64,000 nt of DNA from CAIYRG01 sp965247505 (GCA_965247505.1 OZ252020.1:1922001-1986000), one strand, 5' to 3'. Counted from the first letter of the stretch, positions 18,131 to 27,089 are shown. Numbers and translations: made by a program. Notes: generated by a model from the sequence alone, not told the origin.

Positions 18131-18859
18131 TTAGTTTTGCGTTTGCAGCTCAGCGCCCACAGCCGCCAGATTGCGTTGCGGCCGCGCGTCGTGAGCCGGC
18201 GGGTTTAGAGTCGCAAGATTCGAAGGCATGTCCAACAGATTTTGAGATTCTTGTAGTGAACCAAGAAATTCTATGCCGATTCCGTTGCTGTGATGGCGCG
18301 CAATGCGTCCGGCCCGATTTCCAATAAGGACGTGCTCGCCTACTGGAGGCTTCATCTCGGTCCGGATGGAAAGTCCGGTGAGCGATAAATCCAGCACTTC
18401 GCAGCGCACTTGGTCGCCTGTCGAACGCGTGAAATGTGTGTAGCTTCCGGATTGCGCTTCCACGCGGTCATATTTGCGTAGGTCGCTCTCATCCAGAAGG
18501 TGACGGTTGAGTTCTAAGGTAAGCTGGTCGACGAGCTTCTCGCGCTTTTGCATGGAACAAGAGAAGTTCATGACGAAGCCGCCTTCTCTGCAGCGCACGA
18601 CCGGACCTTCAAATCGTCCCAATCCGTCGAGATAAATTACTGCCCTACCTTGCGGCTCACTCTTTAGATCGCACAGCAAAGCAGCATCGCCCGCTGAAAT
18701 ATCCTCGACGGTGCAGATCGCTTCTTCTTGCGTAGCGGGGATGTAAAGCCGTCGGGCCAAGCTCACGCGCACGCGCCGAAATCGGCGCCGCTCTTTCTTG
18801 GCGCGCGCGACGACCTGGTCGCCCAGGCTCATCGTGACCTTTGTTGCGGGTGGGTTCAT
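18131..18859 (-). CDS. Tandem PilZ-domain protein
   Basis: A 242-residue cytoplasmic protein with two PilZ-like halves. The first half carries an arginine-rich entry (RRRFRRVRVSLARRLYIPA), and the second RKYDRVEAQSGSYTHF followed by LDLSLTGLSIRTEMKPPVG. The RxxxR-type entry and the D/NxSxxG element (DLSLTG) are those used to bind cyclic di-GMP. The second half keeps the D/NxSxxG better; the first has DISAGD. A c-di-GMP effector role is likely, consistent with a surface-attaching organism, but the output is unknown. It is monocistronic and convergent with hisF. Confidence 0.85.
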   Translation of the reverse strand: MNPPATKVTMSLGDQVVARAKKERRRFRRVRVSLARRLYIPATQEEAICTVEDISAGDAALLCDLKSEPQGRAVIYLDGLGRFEGPVVRCREGGFVMNFSCSMQKREKLVDQLTLELNRHLLDESDLRKYDRVEAQSGSYTHFTRSTGDQVRCEVLDLSLTGLSIRTEMKPPVGEHVLIGNRAGRIARHHSNGIGIEFLGSLQESQNLLDMPSNLATLNPPAHDARPQRNLAAVGAELQTQN

Positions 18860-19083
18860 CTCTCCAGTTGGTCCAACGCGTTAAAAAATCACGTCGAATC
18901 TATCGCATGATTGCTCAATAAACGGTTTACGTGAGCCGCCACGCGATTTCGTGCGTTAACATTTTGACAGAATGTTGAGCAATTTTCTAATGCACTGTTC
19001 CAGTTTGGGACATTTTCGCGCGCCGCTGGCACGAGCATGCGATTAGGCCTAAGGTTCTCTAGGAGCCGGGCGGGGAATTCACG

Positions 19084-19434
19084 ATGCGTGTGCCAATTCT
19101 AGGAGTAGGGCTCTTCGCCGCGTTCGTGCTGCTGTTAACGGACGCAGGCCGGGCGCAGACAGGGGATCAGAGCCTAGGCGGGCGGCAGAACAATGCTATC
19201 CAATCGATGAATTTCGATCTTTGGTGTCAGGAAACGCGGCGTTATGCGGTCGATCGCTGCGACGAAAGACGCGCTGAAGATGTGAGGGAATTCGAGAGTT
19301 ATCGTAACATTATAGAGCGCTACGAGATGCAATATCTCCAGCAACAAAGGCGAGATGCCGACGCGGAGCGGCGCGCTGACCGATATTATGGCCCGCCGCG
19401 GGACAGATATAACGATCCTCTGGGCGGCCCGTAG
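19084..19434 (+). CDS. Small secreted protein of unknown function
   Basis: A 116-residue protein with a clear signal peptide (MRVPILGVGLFAAFVLLLTD, then a cut after GRAQ). A charged helical stretch with two Cys (LWCQETRRYAVDRCDERRAE) is followed by an Arg/Tyr/Gly-rich tail (RADRYYGPPRDRYNDPLGGP). A purine-rich ribosome site (ggagccggg) lies upstream. I do not recognise the family. It sits alone between two genes on the opposite strand. Confidence 0.7.
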   Translation: MRVPILGVGLFAAFVLLLTDAGRAQTGDQSLGGRQNNAIQSMNFDLWCQETRRYAVDRCDERRAEDVREFESYRNIIERYEMQYLQQQRRDADAERRADRYYGPPRDRYNDPLGGP

Positions 19435-19455
19435 CCCTCTTTGCCCGTGATCCAG

Positions 19456-20160
19456 TCAGTGCGCCGTGCGCGCTGCGCTGGCGGCGCACATTTCGAAGAT
19501 TTTGCGCAGCGATTCTTGCGGGTCCAAATGTAGCGGGTCGGGCGTGGCGTCCGCTTCCCCATCACGTGAAACAACAAGCCTTAAATGGGGCGCGCGCGGG
19601 TGCTTGCGCCATGATTTACCTGCCGGTGGTGCGGGTGGAGGCGGAAGCTCGACCGTGCTTACGTCGTCGTCCTCTCGCACGAGGGATGAGGCGACAAGCC
19701 TCTCAAATGAAATCGACCGGCCCACAAGCGGCGAAACATCTGTCAGTACTTGAGCAAGGCCCAGATAGCGTTCTGCATGGCCCGAACCGAAACTGATCGG
19801 CATCAATATGGTTTCGATCTCGATCATGCGGCAGTCTTCGGTTGCTCCCACCGAATTGAGGCAAAGTGGCGTGTTCGAGACCAAGGATTGGCGCAAAAGT
19901 ACGCCGAGCCTAGTGCGACTCTCGCCGTCCCAATGCGCCATGAAGTTTCTGCCGCGAAGCTCGGTCCCGTAGCGCTCGCAAAGCGTAGTGCCGGCAAGGC
20001 GGTAAACAAAGCTTCCGTCGGGGCGGGCATCAAGAAGGAAGACAAAGGGCAGAAGGCGTTTCAACGCCTTCGGATCGATATCGGCTTGATCCGGCGTAGG
20101 GCGGCCTTGCCGAAGGCGACTCCAATATCCGACGGCAAAATGACTATTTCTGTGCTTCAT
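19456..20160 (-). CDS. PAS-domain protein (PAS_5 type)
   Basis: A 234-residue protein. The N-terminal about 170 residues match the alphaproteobacterial PAS_5 family: GYWSRLRQGRPTPDQADIDP, LPFVFLLDARPDGSFVYRLA and GTELRGRNFMAHW. The C-terminal tail is Pro-rich and probably unstructured, ending with LDPQESLRKIFEMCAASAAR. There is no kinase, GGDEF or DNA-binding domain. It may sense through PAS and bind a partner; in this family the role is largely unknown. Confidence 0.85.
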   Translation of the reverse strand: MKHRNSHFAVGYWSRLRQGRPTPDQADIDPKALKRLLPFVFLLDARPDGSFVYRLAGTTLCERYGTELRGRNFMAHWDGESRTRLGVLLRQSLVSNTPLCLNSVGATEDCRMIEIETILMPISFGSGHAERYLGLAQVLTDVSPLVGRSISFERLVASSLVREDDDVSTVELPPPPAPPAGKSWRKHPRAPHLRLVVSRDGEADATPDPLHLDPQESLRKIFEMCAASAARTAH

Positions 20161-20384
20161 GGCTCGAACGCCCCAACTTTGTTGTTATCGTTTGCCTGTC
20201 TCACCTTGACCCATTGCGGGCGGCTTTGGCCGGCATTCGTACAGAGCAGAGCGAAAGACATGCCAAGCCGGAAAATTGCCGCGCTCAGACGCGCCAGCCT
20301 CCCGATTTTTCATGTAATCATTTTGATTTTAAAGAGTTTTATTATGTATGCCCACAAAGGCATAAATGTTTGTCTCAAAGCGCG

Positions 20385-21086
20385 CTAGCCCCACGGCCCG
20401 GCCCGGCGCCGTCCGAAAAGGGGAAAATGCGAGAACATCGGGGCCAATATAAGACCAGCAGCAAAGCCTCCAATATGAGCCCACCAAGCGATGCCCGGCG
20501 CGTTTGGATCGGCGAAGCCGGCCTGAAACAATTGGATTAGAAACCAAAAGCCGATCACATAGAGCGCTGAAATTTTTAATGGGTAGAGCAGGATTCCGAG
20601 AGGCACGATTACCGTGACCCGCGCCCTGGGGAAAATTAGCAAATAGGCTGCGAGTACGCCCGAAATAGCGCCTGACGCGCCAATCATCGGGACCTCGGAT
20701 ACTGAACTCAAAACACCCTCGCTGAGTGCCGCCCCAATGCCGCAGGCGACGTAAAAGACCAAATATCGAAGATGGCCCATTGCGTCTTCGATATTGTTTC
20801 CGAAAATCCAGAGATAAAGCATGTTGCCGCCGAGATGCAGCCAGCCACCATGGAGAAACATCGATGTGGCTAGGGTTGCCCAGGTCCAGAATGGTGCATC
20901 TAAGGGCAGCAAGGCGCCCTCACGAAACAGGCTGGCGGGTACCAAGGCGAAGTCGCGTATTGACTGCTCCAATTCTGACCCGGTCAAGCTGAGCTGCCAG
21001 CCGAACGCCAACACGCAAGATGCGAGCAAAACATAATTCAGGATCGGCGCATGGCGAACCGGGTTATCGTCCGATATCGGGATCAT
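20385..21086 (-). CDS. Rhomboid family intramembrane serine protease (copy 1)
   Basis: A 233-residue polytopic membrane protein that cleaves transmembrane segments. The rhomboid signature HGGWLHLGGNMLYLWIFGNN is present, with catalytic Ser138 in IGASGAISG and His204 in WWAHIGGFAAG. The start at 21086 (MIPISDDNPVRH) fits the family. The open frame continues to 21188 without rhomboid-like sequence. A second rhomboid lies at 29.1 kb. The two share the motifs but are not close copies. Confidence 0.93.
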   Translation of the reverse strand: MIPISDDNPVRHAPILNYVLLASCVLAFGWQLSLTGSELEQSIRDFALVPASLFREGALLPLDAPFWTWATLATSMFLHGGWLHLGGNMLYLWIFGNNIEDAMGHLRYLVFYVACGIGAALSEGVLSSVSEVPMIGASGAISGVLAAYLLIFPRARVTVIVPLGILLYPLKISALYVIGFWFLIQLFQAGFADPNAPGIAWWAHIGGFAAGLILAPMFSHFPLFGRRRAGPWG

Positions 21087-21571
21087 TCGGTGGGGTTTTC
21101 CGCCATATTTGGCCGCTGCACAAAACCTGTCCCAAAATGAAACATATTGTCCCATTCTTCCATCGGATTTGCCCGAACAATAAGCCATGCAGGTGGCACG
21201 GATCGTGAAACTGAGGGGACCGGAACTGCGTCTTTGTCAAGATGGGCGGACCTGCCCGGACGGACAAAGGCAAGTATTTTCACCCTTTTTGATTTGGGGC
21301 CGATCCATGAATTACCGCGCGACGTTTCTTTCTTTGTCCGCCTCGGCGCTTTTGGCGCTAACGATTGCGGCACCTTCCCATGCGGACGATTTTTCACCTG
21401 CGCGTTCAGTGTGCGACGGCGGCTCTGTCGGTCCAAGAATGTATAATATCGACAGATCGGTAACCATCAATCGTCCGACGACGATCAACAAGAATTTTGA
21501 TTTTTCTAAGAACATTGAGATAAACAAAAATATCGAGATCAACAAAAACTTCGACTTCTCGAAGAACATAC

Positions 21572-22676
21572 CTTGCCTATCCGGTTTACACCCACACCCA
21601 CTAGGGCTAGAATGGGCGCAAACCGGATATAGGGGAGCGCGCCATGGATGTTCTCGACCGCGCCGATCTCCCATTCCCGCATTCGCTACCCGAGTTCCAG
21701 CGACTTTTCCCCGATGATGCGGCCTGCGCCGCCTACCTGGAGAAAGCCCGCTGGGGAGACGGCTTTGCCTGCCCGCACTGCGGCACGGCGGGAGAGCCGT
21801 TCCACTTTGAAAACCGCCCTGGCGTCCTGCGCTGCCGCAAGTGCCGCCAGAACACCGGGCTGACGGTGGGAACAGTGATGGAGCGTAGCCACACTCCGCT
21901 GAACGTCTGGTTCTGGGCCGCTTATCTGGTCGCCAGTCAGACGCCCGGCATGTCCGCCGTGCAGTTTCAGCGGCAACTTGGTCTTTCGCGCTACGAGACG
22001 GCCTTTCAAATTCTCCACAAGCTCCGCTCGGGCATGGTGCGGCCCAACCAAGACAGGATCGGTGGACAGCCCAAGAACCATGTTGAGGTGGACGAAACCT
22101 GGGTTGGCGGGCGAACGCGTGGGGAAGGCCGTGGTGTTCACCACAAGGTTCCCGTCTCCTGTGCCATCGAGGTGCGTCATCGAAAGCCGGGCACCAAGCT
22201 CGACAACCGGAAAGACGGACGCTATGCCGGACGCGTTCGGCTCGCCGTCGTGCTCGACCGTAGCGCCGAGTCGCTCTGTGGGTTCGTCGAGAGCACCGTC
22301 GCGCCGGGATCGCTGATCGTTACTGACGATTGGAGCGGCTATGCTGGCCTCGGTAAGCGCGGCTATGAGCACTTCGCTGTTGCCGAGTGTGGTGATCCAG
22401 AGGTTGCCGAGCAATACCTGCCGATCATCCATCTGGTTTTCGCCAACCTGAAGACGTGGCTGATCGGGATCCACCACGGCGTTAGCCACCAGCACCTACA
22501 AGCCTACCTCAACGAGTTCACCTTCCGCTTCAACAGGCGGTTCTACCCGTTCAACGCCTTCCGCTCATTGCTCGGCATCGCGGGCGACACCTCTGCTCCA
22601 ACCTATGCCGAGCTTTACTCGGGAGAGTGGCGGCACCCTACATGTAGCGGCCATGGGTGTTAACCGGATAGGCAAG
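21572..22676 (+). mobile_element. IS1595-family insertion sequence, copy A (1105 bp)
   Basis: The ends are inverted repeats: cttgcctatccggtttacac on the left matches the inverted right end with one mismatch. It is flanked by 8-bp target duplications, GAACATAC (21564-21571) and GAATATAC (22677-22684), differing at one base. Eight-base duplications and an ISXO2-like transposase fit the IS1595 family. The transposase is intact. It sits in the repeat block of the disrupted secreted-protein gene, in the same orientation as that gene. Confidence 0.93.
21644..22663 (+). CDS. IS1595-family (ISXO2-like) transposase, intact
   Basis: A 339-residue protein. The N-terminal zinc ribbon has FACPHCG and LRCRKCRQN, all four Cys present. 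The ISXO2-like DDE domain has VEVDETWVGGRT (first Asp), IVTDDWSGYAGL (second Asp) and the C-terminal HHGVSHQHLQAYLNEFTFRF with the catalytic Glu/Asn region. The frame is complete and its stop lies inside the right terminal repeat. This copy could still move, and possibly drive the damaged copy B. Confidence 0.93.
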   Translation: MDVLDRADLPFPHSLPEFQRLFPDDAACAAYLEKARWGDGFACPHCGTAGEPFHFENRPGVLRCRKCRQNTGLTVGTVMERSHTPLNVWFWAAYLVASQTPGMSAVQFQRQLGLSRYETAFQILHKLRSGMVRPNQDRIGGQPKNHVEVDETWVGGRTRGEGRGVHHKVPVSCAIEVRHRKPGTKLDNRKDGRYAGRVRLAVVLDRSAESLCGFVESTVAPGSLIVTDDWSGYAGLGKRGYEHFAVAECGDPEVAEQYLPIIHLVFANLKTWLIGIHHGVSHQHLQAYLNEFTFRFNRRFYPFNAFRSLLGIAGDTSAPTYAELYSGEWRHPTCSGHGC

Positions 22677-22830
22677 GAATATACATATCGAAAAAAACAT
22701 CGATCTGTCGAAGAAGATCATTATCGAGAAGAACATCGACATCGAAGTCGCCGCGCAGGCGCAAGCCTTTGCTTTCGCCGGCGCTCGTGCCGGCGCCGGC
22801 GCAATCGTCTTTGCCGGCGGTGGCTCGACC

Positions 22831-23942
22831 CGTGCCTATCAGGTTGTCACCCACACCCACTATATGTAGGGTGTGGCGTCGAGTGGCTCGGGAGGCGGAC
22901 GAAGCGGGGATGGATGTTCCGCAGCGCGAAGACCTTTCGTTTCCGCGGTCGCTTCCCGAGTTTCAACGACTTTTCCCGGATGACGCGGCCTGTGCCGCCT
23001 ACCTGGAGAAGGCGCGGTGGGGTGACGGGTTCGTCTACCCCCATTGCCAGACGGCGGCAGAGCCGTTCCGCTTCACCAGCCGGCCCGGCGTCTTGCGCTG
23101 TCGAAAGTGCCGCCGCGACACCGGGCTGACGGCGGGGACGGTCATGGAGCGCACCCATACGTCGCTGGGCGTATGGTTCTGGGCGGCCTATCTGGTTGCC
23201 AGCCAGACGCCCGGCATGTCTGCCACACAGTTCCAGCGCCAGGTCGGGCTTTCCCGTTACGAAACCGCCTTTCAGATCCTCCACAAGCTCCGCGCTGGTA
23301 TGGTTCGGCCGGATCAGGACCGCATCGGCAGCGAGGCCTGCGACCATGTCGAAGTCGACGAAACCTGGGTCGGCGGCCGCACGCGCGGCAAGGGCCGGGG
23401 CGTTCACGACAAGCTTCTTGTCGCCAGCGCCGTTGAAGTGCGACAGCGCAAGCCGGGAACCAAGCTCGATAAGCGGAAGGGCGGTCGCTACGCCGGACGT
23501 GTCCGACTCGCTGTCGTGCCAGACCGCAGCGCGGAATCGCTCTGCGGCTTTGTCTAGGGCGCCGTTACTTCGGGTGCGTCGGTCATCACCGACGATTGGT
23601 CCGGCTATACCAGCCTCGCCAAGCGCGGCTACAAACACCTCGCCGTCGCCGAGCGAGGCAACTCCCAGGTCGCTGAGGAGTATCTGCCGATCATTCATCT
23701 CGTCTTCTCCAACCTGAAGACGTGGCTGAGTGGCATTCATCACGGCGTGAGCCACCAGCACCTCCAAGCCTACCTCAACGAGTTCACATTCCGCTTCAAC
23801 AGGCGATTCTACCCGTTCAACGCCTTCCGGTCCCTGCTCGGAATCGCTGGCGATGTCACCGCTCCCACTTACGCCGAGCTTTACTCGGGCGACTGGGAGC
23901 ACCCTAGATGTAGTGGGTGTGGGTGACAAACGGATAGGCACG
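22831..23942 (+). mobile_element. IS1595-family insertion sequence, copy B (1112 bp)
   Basis: Long inverted ends: cgtgcctatcaggttgtcac on the left and, inverted from the right, cgtgcctatccgtttgtcac, with the pairing continuing inward through cccacacccacta. It is flanked by a perfect 8-bp target duplication GCTCGACC (22823-22830 and 23943-23950). It is clearly related to copy A but visibly diverged, so the two are separate insertions, not a recent local duplication. Orientation is the same as copy A. Confidence 0.93.
22910..23926 (+). pseudogene. IS1595-family transposase, interrupted by TAG
   Basis: The same 338-codon frame as the copy A transposase, but with an in-frame TAG at 23555-23557 (after SAESLCGFV) where copy A reads Glu. 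Downstream sequence continues in frame to TGA at 23924-23926, including ITDDWSGYTSLAKRGY and the C-terminal catalytic region. The first zinc-ribbon Cys is also replaced by Tyr (GFVYPHCQT). The protein is therefore probably dead, although its ends may still be mobilised by copy A's transposase. Confidence 0.9.
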
Positions 23943-24548
23943 GCTCGACCTATGTCAACGTCGTCAATCAAGGCGGCGGCGATATTGGCGGGCTCGTCGT
24001 TGAAGAGCCTTGTGTTGAGACATGGGCACAGGTGGTGTCGTCAATCCACGCGGAATGCACGGATGCACGCGGTCAACTTCACCCTGCGACGCGAATGCTG
24101 CGCGAGACCTGGGTCGATTCCAGTATCGAAAAAGAGCTTTATCGTTGTTTGCCTGGCGCGACACTGCGTGTCGTATTTGGTGAAGTCGTACGAAGCAGCC
24201 ACGGCATGGCCGGCGTTTATGACAACGGCAGAATTCTCACTTGCGGACTCGGTGGAGCCTTAAGGCATTACACGGACGGTCTTGTGAAGTGCGCCCCCGC
24301 CGAGCATGTCCCTGATTGCACGGAACGCGAGAACATGCGCCGCTACGGCACCGGTGATCTGTTTTTCTCTTATGCAGCGCGGGTCTGCGCCGTGCTTGCC
24401 GGGACAGGCCGCGTTGCGCATTCGACAAGCTCGCAATCGGGCGGCTATTCGCAAGCAAGCGGCACGATAGAATTTTCCAGCATGTCCGGCGGCGTTGGCC
24501 CGGGCGGTTACTAAAGCCCTTCACACACTCCTGATCCTAAACATCTTC

Positions 24549-24591
24549 AGCCCCTCATGCCTGACAAGGCGCGCCATGAGGGGCTTTTTTT
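24549..24591 (+). terminator. Rho-independent terminator
   Basis: An 11-base stem, agcccctcatg pairing with catgaggggct, around a loop of about 14 bases and followed by a run of T. It lies about 35 bases after the stop of the disrupted repeat-protein gene and would end its transcript. Confidence 0.85.
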
Positions 24592-24695
24592 GGCTACAAG
24601 GAAGCGAACAACAAATTCGCCCCCAAAACAGCTTTACTTCGCTTGACCAGAAGGATGTAAATGCGGCGGTTCAGCCTTAAGGGGTGTTTTTGACG

Positions 24696-25130
24696 ATGCG
24701 GTTTGTTGCGGTAGCTTTTTTCGCTGGCTTTCTTTTTATCAGTTATCTGTTCGCTGCCTCCGCCACTGCGGCCCATCATTCCTTGCGTGCCTATGACGCG
24801 AACACGGCCCTTACCGTCACGGGTACGGTTTCCCAATATGAGTGGAGAAATCCTCATATCCAAATTTACCTTAGCGCGCCTGAATTGGATGAGAACGAAG
24901 AAGTATTGATCTTTGAAGGCGCCAATATTGGCCGCGCGGAGCGTCTTGGTTGGAGCGTTGAGAGTTTTCGAAGCGGCGAGGCAATCTCCGTCTCTTACAA
25001 TCCATTCCTTGATGGCAGGCCGGGTGGGCATTTAATCGATGTCACCACGGGTGATGGTGAAATCTATAGCCTCATTCGTTTCTCAGACCGCATCGCCCCC
25101 ACTCCGGCCGGATCGGACGCCGCACCGTGA
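24696..25130 (+). CDS. DUF6152-type exported protein
   Basis: A 144-residue protein with a signal peptide (AVAFFAGFLFISYLFAASAT). A small domain follows beginning HHSLRAYDANTALTVTGTVS and containing YEWRNPHIQIYL and FLDGRPGGHLI, the pattern of DUF6152 (formerly annotated with soxZ-like or copper-related proteins). The function is unknown. The ATG at 24696 is preferred over GTG at 24684. It overlaps the next gene by four bases (GTGA), so the two are probably co-translated. Confidence 0.82.
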   Translation: MRFVAVAFFAGFLFISYLFAASATAAHHSLRAYDANTALTVTGTVSQYEWRNPHIQIYLSAPELDENEEVLIFEGANIGRAERLGWSVESFRSGEAISVSYNPFLDGRPGGHLIDVTTGDGEIYSLIRFSDRIAPTPAGSDAAP

Positions 25131-25432
25131 GCCGTACAAATGGGGCGTTTATTTCCCTGGCGCTCACCGGGGCTCTGTTGTCCGGCTGCGCTTCCGGCGC
25201 GCCGGTGCCACTTACGCCAGGCACCTATTATGTGAGCATCGCACTGAGTGAAGACCGCAATGAGGCTGCCGCGCGCGCCCAAGCGGAAGAAAACGCCTAT
25301 CGACATTGCGTTTTCCGTGATCTCACGCCGGAAATTCTCGATAGCCGAGTCATAGAGGGCGCAGACGGGCAAAGCGATTCGCTAGATCTCATTTTTCGCT
25401 GCGCTGCGGAGGAAGGCGTGTCCCAGCGCTAA
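25127..25432 (+). CDS. Small lipoprotein, unknown function
   Basis: A 101-residue predicted lipoprotein starting with GTG at 25127. The lipobox is in LALTGALLSGCASG. The mature part has two Cys, one in ENAYRHCVFRD and one in LIFRCAAEEG, with charged helical sequence between. It is translationally coupled to the DUF6152 gene upstream. I do not recognise the family. Confidence 0.7.
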   Translation: MSRTNGAFISLALTGALLSGCASGAPVPLTPGTYYVSIALSEDRNEAAARAQAEENAYRHCVFRDLTPEILDSRVIEGADGQSDSLDLIFRCAAEEGVSQR

Positions 25433-25541
25433 GCCGCCGCACGAAATTTTGACGGTACCAATAGAGGGGGCATCAAGTTTCAAAGGACGGGCCGTCAAGT
25501 TTGACGTGGCGCGTTGCGCTAAATCCCAAACCCGATCGACG

Positions 25542-26279
25542 TCATCGAAATTGAGGCCAGCACATCGTCGCTAAAAATATCGACACTCTCTTCTTCGTCT
25601 TGCGGGCGATCACATAGAGAAGCGGCAGATAGTGTTCATTCGTCGGTAGGGCAAGATGCGCTTCCTCGTCAAGTGAACCGTAATCGATAAGAGCTGCGTG
25701 ATCGCGGCTCCGGACTTTTTCTTTTACCGCTCCATCGAAGCGATCGGCCCAAGCAAATTGCTGCCGTGCGCTGCGGAAAAAGTGTAGATTGTGAACGATA
25801 TTACCGCTGCCGAGAATCATCACGCCATCGTCGCGCAAGACGCTAAGCTTTTCCCCTAGCGCGTAATGTTCGGCCGGCGTTTTGGTACGATCGAGGCTGA
25901 ATTGAATAACCGGAACGTCCGCATTGGGATATAGCGAACGCAGCACGCTCCAAGCACCATGATCGAGCCCCCATTCGGTACTGGATGACGCGCCGGTTAT
26001 CTCCGAGACGCGTGCGGCAAGTGCAGGCGCCCCGGGCGCGTCGTATTGTATGTCGAACAATTCCTGCGGAAATCCTCGGAAGTCATGAATGGTACGCGGG
26101 TTGGGACCGCTCGTCATATATGTGCCGTTTGTTTCCCAATGGGCCGATACGCAGACGATAGCTTTGGGCGTTTGAAATCGTTCCGAGAGTGCGGCCCAGG
26201 CAGTTCGATACGGGTTTTCCTTAATCACATTCATGGGAGAGCCGTGACCCAGGAAAAGAGAGGGCGCGCGTAAGTTCAT
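25542..26279 (-). CDS. DODA-type extradiol dioxygenase (LigB/YgiD family), 3' frameshift
   Basis: A 245-residue frame of the 4,5-DOPA/aromatic extradiol ring-cleavage dioxygenase class. Metal-ligand regions are visible: FLGHGSPM (His12), VSAHWETNG (His47), GLDHGAWSVL and GSGNIVHNLHFF. The last codons read as ATMCWPQFR, but the neighbouring frame reads ESVDIFSDDVLASISMTSIG and stops at 25520-25522, which is the expected family C-terminus. A one-base deletion near 25602-25610 would explain this. It is either a real frameshift or a sequencing error. The metal site is upstream of the shift and intact. Confidence 0.85.
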   Translation of the reverse strand: MNLRAPSLFLGHGSPMNVIKENPYRTAWAALSERFQTPKAIVCVSAHWETNGTYMTSGPNPRTIHDFRGFPQELFDIQYDAPGAPALAARVSEITGASSSTEWGLDHGAWSVLRSLYPNADVPVIQFSLDRTKTPAEHYALGEKLSVLRDDGVMILGSGNIVHNLHFFRSARQQFAWADRFDGAVKEKVRSRDHAALIDYGSLDEEAHLALPTNEHYLPLLYVIARKTKKRVSIFLATMCWPQFR

Positions 26280-26355
26280 TCCCTGTCAAATGGGCCCGGT
26301 GGCATTCGATTGCAAGGAAAAACGAGGCGGCGTGCTTGGCTCGTATGCCACCCCC

Positions 26356-26391
26356 CATAAAAGAGGGGAGAGCCATGGGCTCTCCCCTCTT
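26356..26391 (-). terminator. Strong hairpin terminator after hfaD
   Basis: A perfect 14-base stem (aagaggggagagcc with ggctctcccctctt, 26361-26391) around a 3-base loop. Read on the minus strand it is followed by TTTTAT. It lies about 50 bases past the hfaD stop and would end the hfa transcript. It might also work weakly on the plus strand. Confidence 0.8.
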
Positions 26392-26438
26392 CGTTCCCCC
26401 CTGCTAACCCGCGCCAGAGCTACGGAGAGGCAATTCTA

Positions 26439-27089
26439 TCAATAATGAATAAAGGTAGCGCTATTGCCGACGGCCGAGCCGGACAGGTCCACCTGACCGG
26501 TATTCGATATATTGGCATTGATGGTGGCGACTGTGTCGGCGCGATTCAGCTGGGTGGAATCGATCGGGAAGCTCTTTGCATTCGAGTCCACCTGGATTTG
26601 GTTGCTCACCGCTGTCGCTGCGATACCGACACCGCCGGAGATATTGGACAAATCGGAGTTGACCACAGCCGAGGGATCTTTCGCACCGCAAGTCTGCTCG
26701 CTCTTTACTGCGGTGACGTCCGGATCGGTGGAAACCATCGCGCCGTTACAAAGAGCAGTGGCGCCAACTCTGACATCACCCCAAACATCGGTGGCTTCTA
26801 AATTTATCTCTGCCCCAACATCACCCCGCTGATCTTGGGTATTTTCAACCCAAGTATTTGACATGGTGAAGATATTCACCGTGTTGCCGACGGACTGGGT
26901 GAAGGCGTGGACGTCTCCTTCGGGTGCGCTGACCGTCGCATTGATCGTGGACCAGACGTTTCCGAAATTGAGCTGCCCATTTATGACTTCGGCGTTGCCG
27001 TACTCAACGTACTCCTCCGCGGAGACCTGTAGTGCTGCTAGGCTCAACAGCGCTGTACCAGCGATAAGGCTCTTGGCGATTCTGCGCAT
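26439..27089 (-). CDS. hfaD: Holdfast anchor protein HfaD-like
   Basis: A 216-residue exported protein. A signal peptide (SLIAGTALLSLAALQVSAEE) precedes a body of short polar beta-repeat segments such as DVWGDVRVGATALCNGAM and ADTVATINANISNTGQVDLS, which is adhesin/curlin-like. Gene order hfaA-hfaB-hfaD matches the Caulobacter set, where HfaD attaches the holdfast polysaccharide to the cell surface. Its start at 27089 lies inside the end of hfaB, an 86-base overlap. The HfaD call leans on context because the sequence itself is poorly conserved. Confidence 0.75.
   Translation of the reverse strand: MRRIAKSLIAGTALLSLAALQVSAEEYVEYGNAEVINGQLNFGNVWSTINATVSAPEGDVHAFTQSVGNTVNIFTMSNTWVENTQDQRGDVGAEINLEATDVWGDVRVGATALCNGAMVSTDPDVTAVKSEQTCGAKDPSAVVNSDLSNISGGVGIAATAVSNQIQVDSNAKSFPIDSTQLNRADTVATINANISNTGQVDLSGSAVGNSATFIHY

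Larger units (their letters stand above)
21307..24514 (+). pseudogene. Secreted INKN-repeat protein gene broken by two IS1595-family insertions
   Basis: Three host segments (21307-21571, 22685-22830, 23951-24514) join in one frame once both IS elements and one copy of each target duplication are removed, giving a 325-codon gene. The rebuilt protein has a signal peptide (LSASALLALTIAAPSHADD). A short-period repeat block follows with units such as INKNFDFSKNIEINKN and IEKNIDLSKKIIIEKN, then an Ala/Gly-rich segment, and a Cys-containing C-terminal domain of about 190 residues ending in SGGVGPGGY. The repeats suggest an extracellular beta-solenoid. The family function is unknown to me. The gene lies 2-7 kb from the holdfast anchor genes, so a surface role is a reasonable guess. 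Confidence 0.85.

Noticed and set aside
21461..21490. A second SigF-like box (gtaacc followed 16 bases later by cgat)
   Set aside because: The -10 part does not match CGAA and it lies inside the coding repeat block.
22847..23971. A 374-codon minus-strand open frame across IS1595 copy B
   Set aside because: It mirrors the transposase and its ends, and a similar mirror frame exists opposite copy A. No start or domain supports it.
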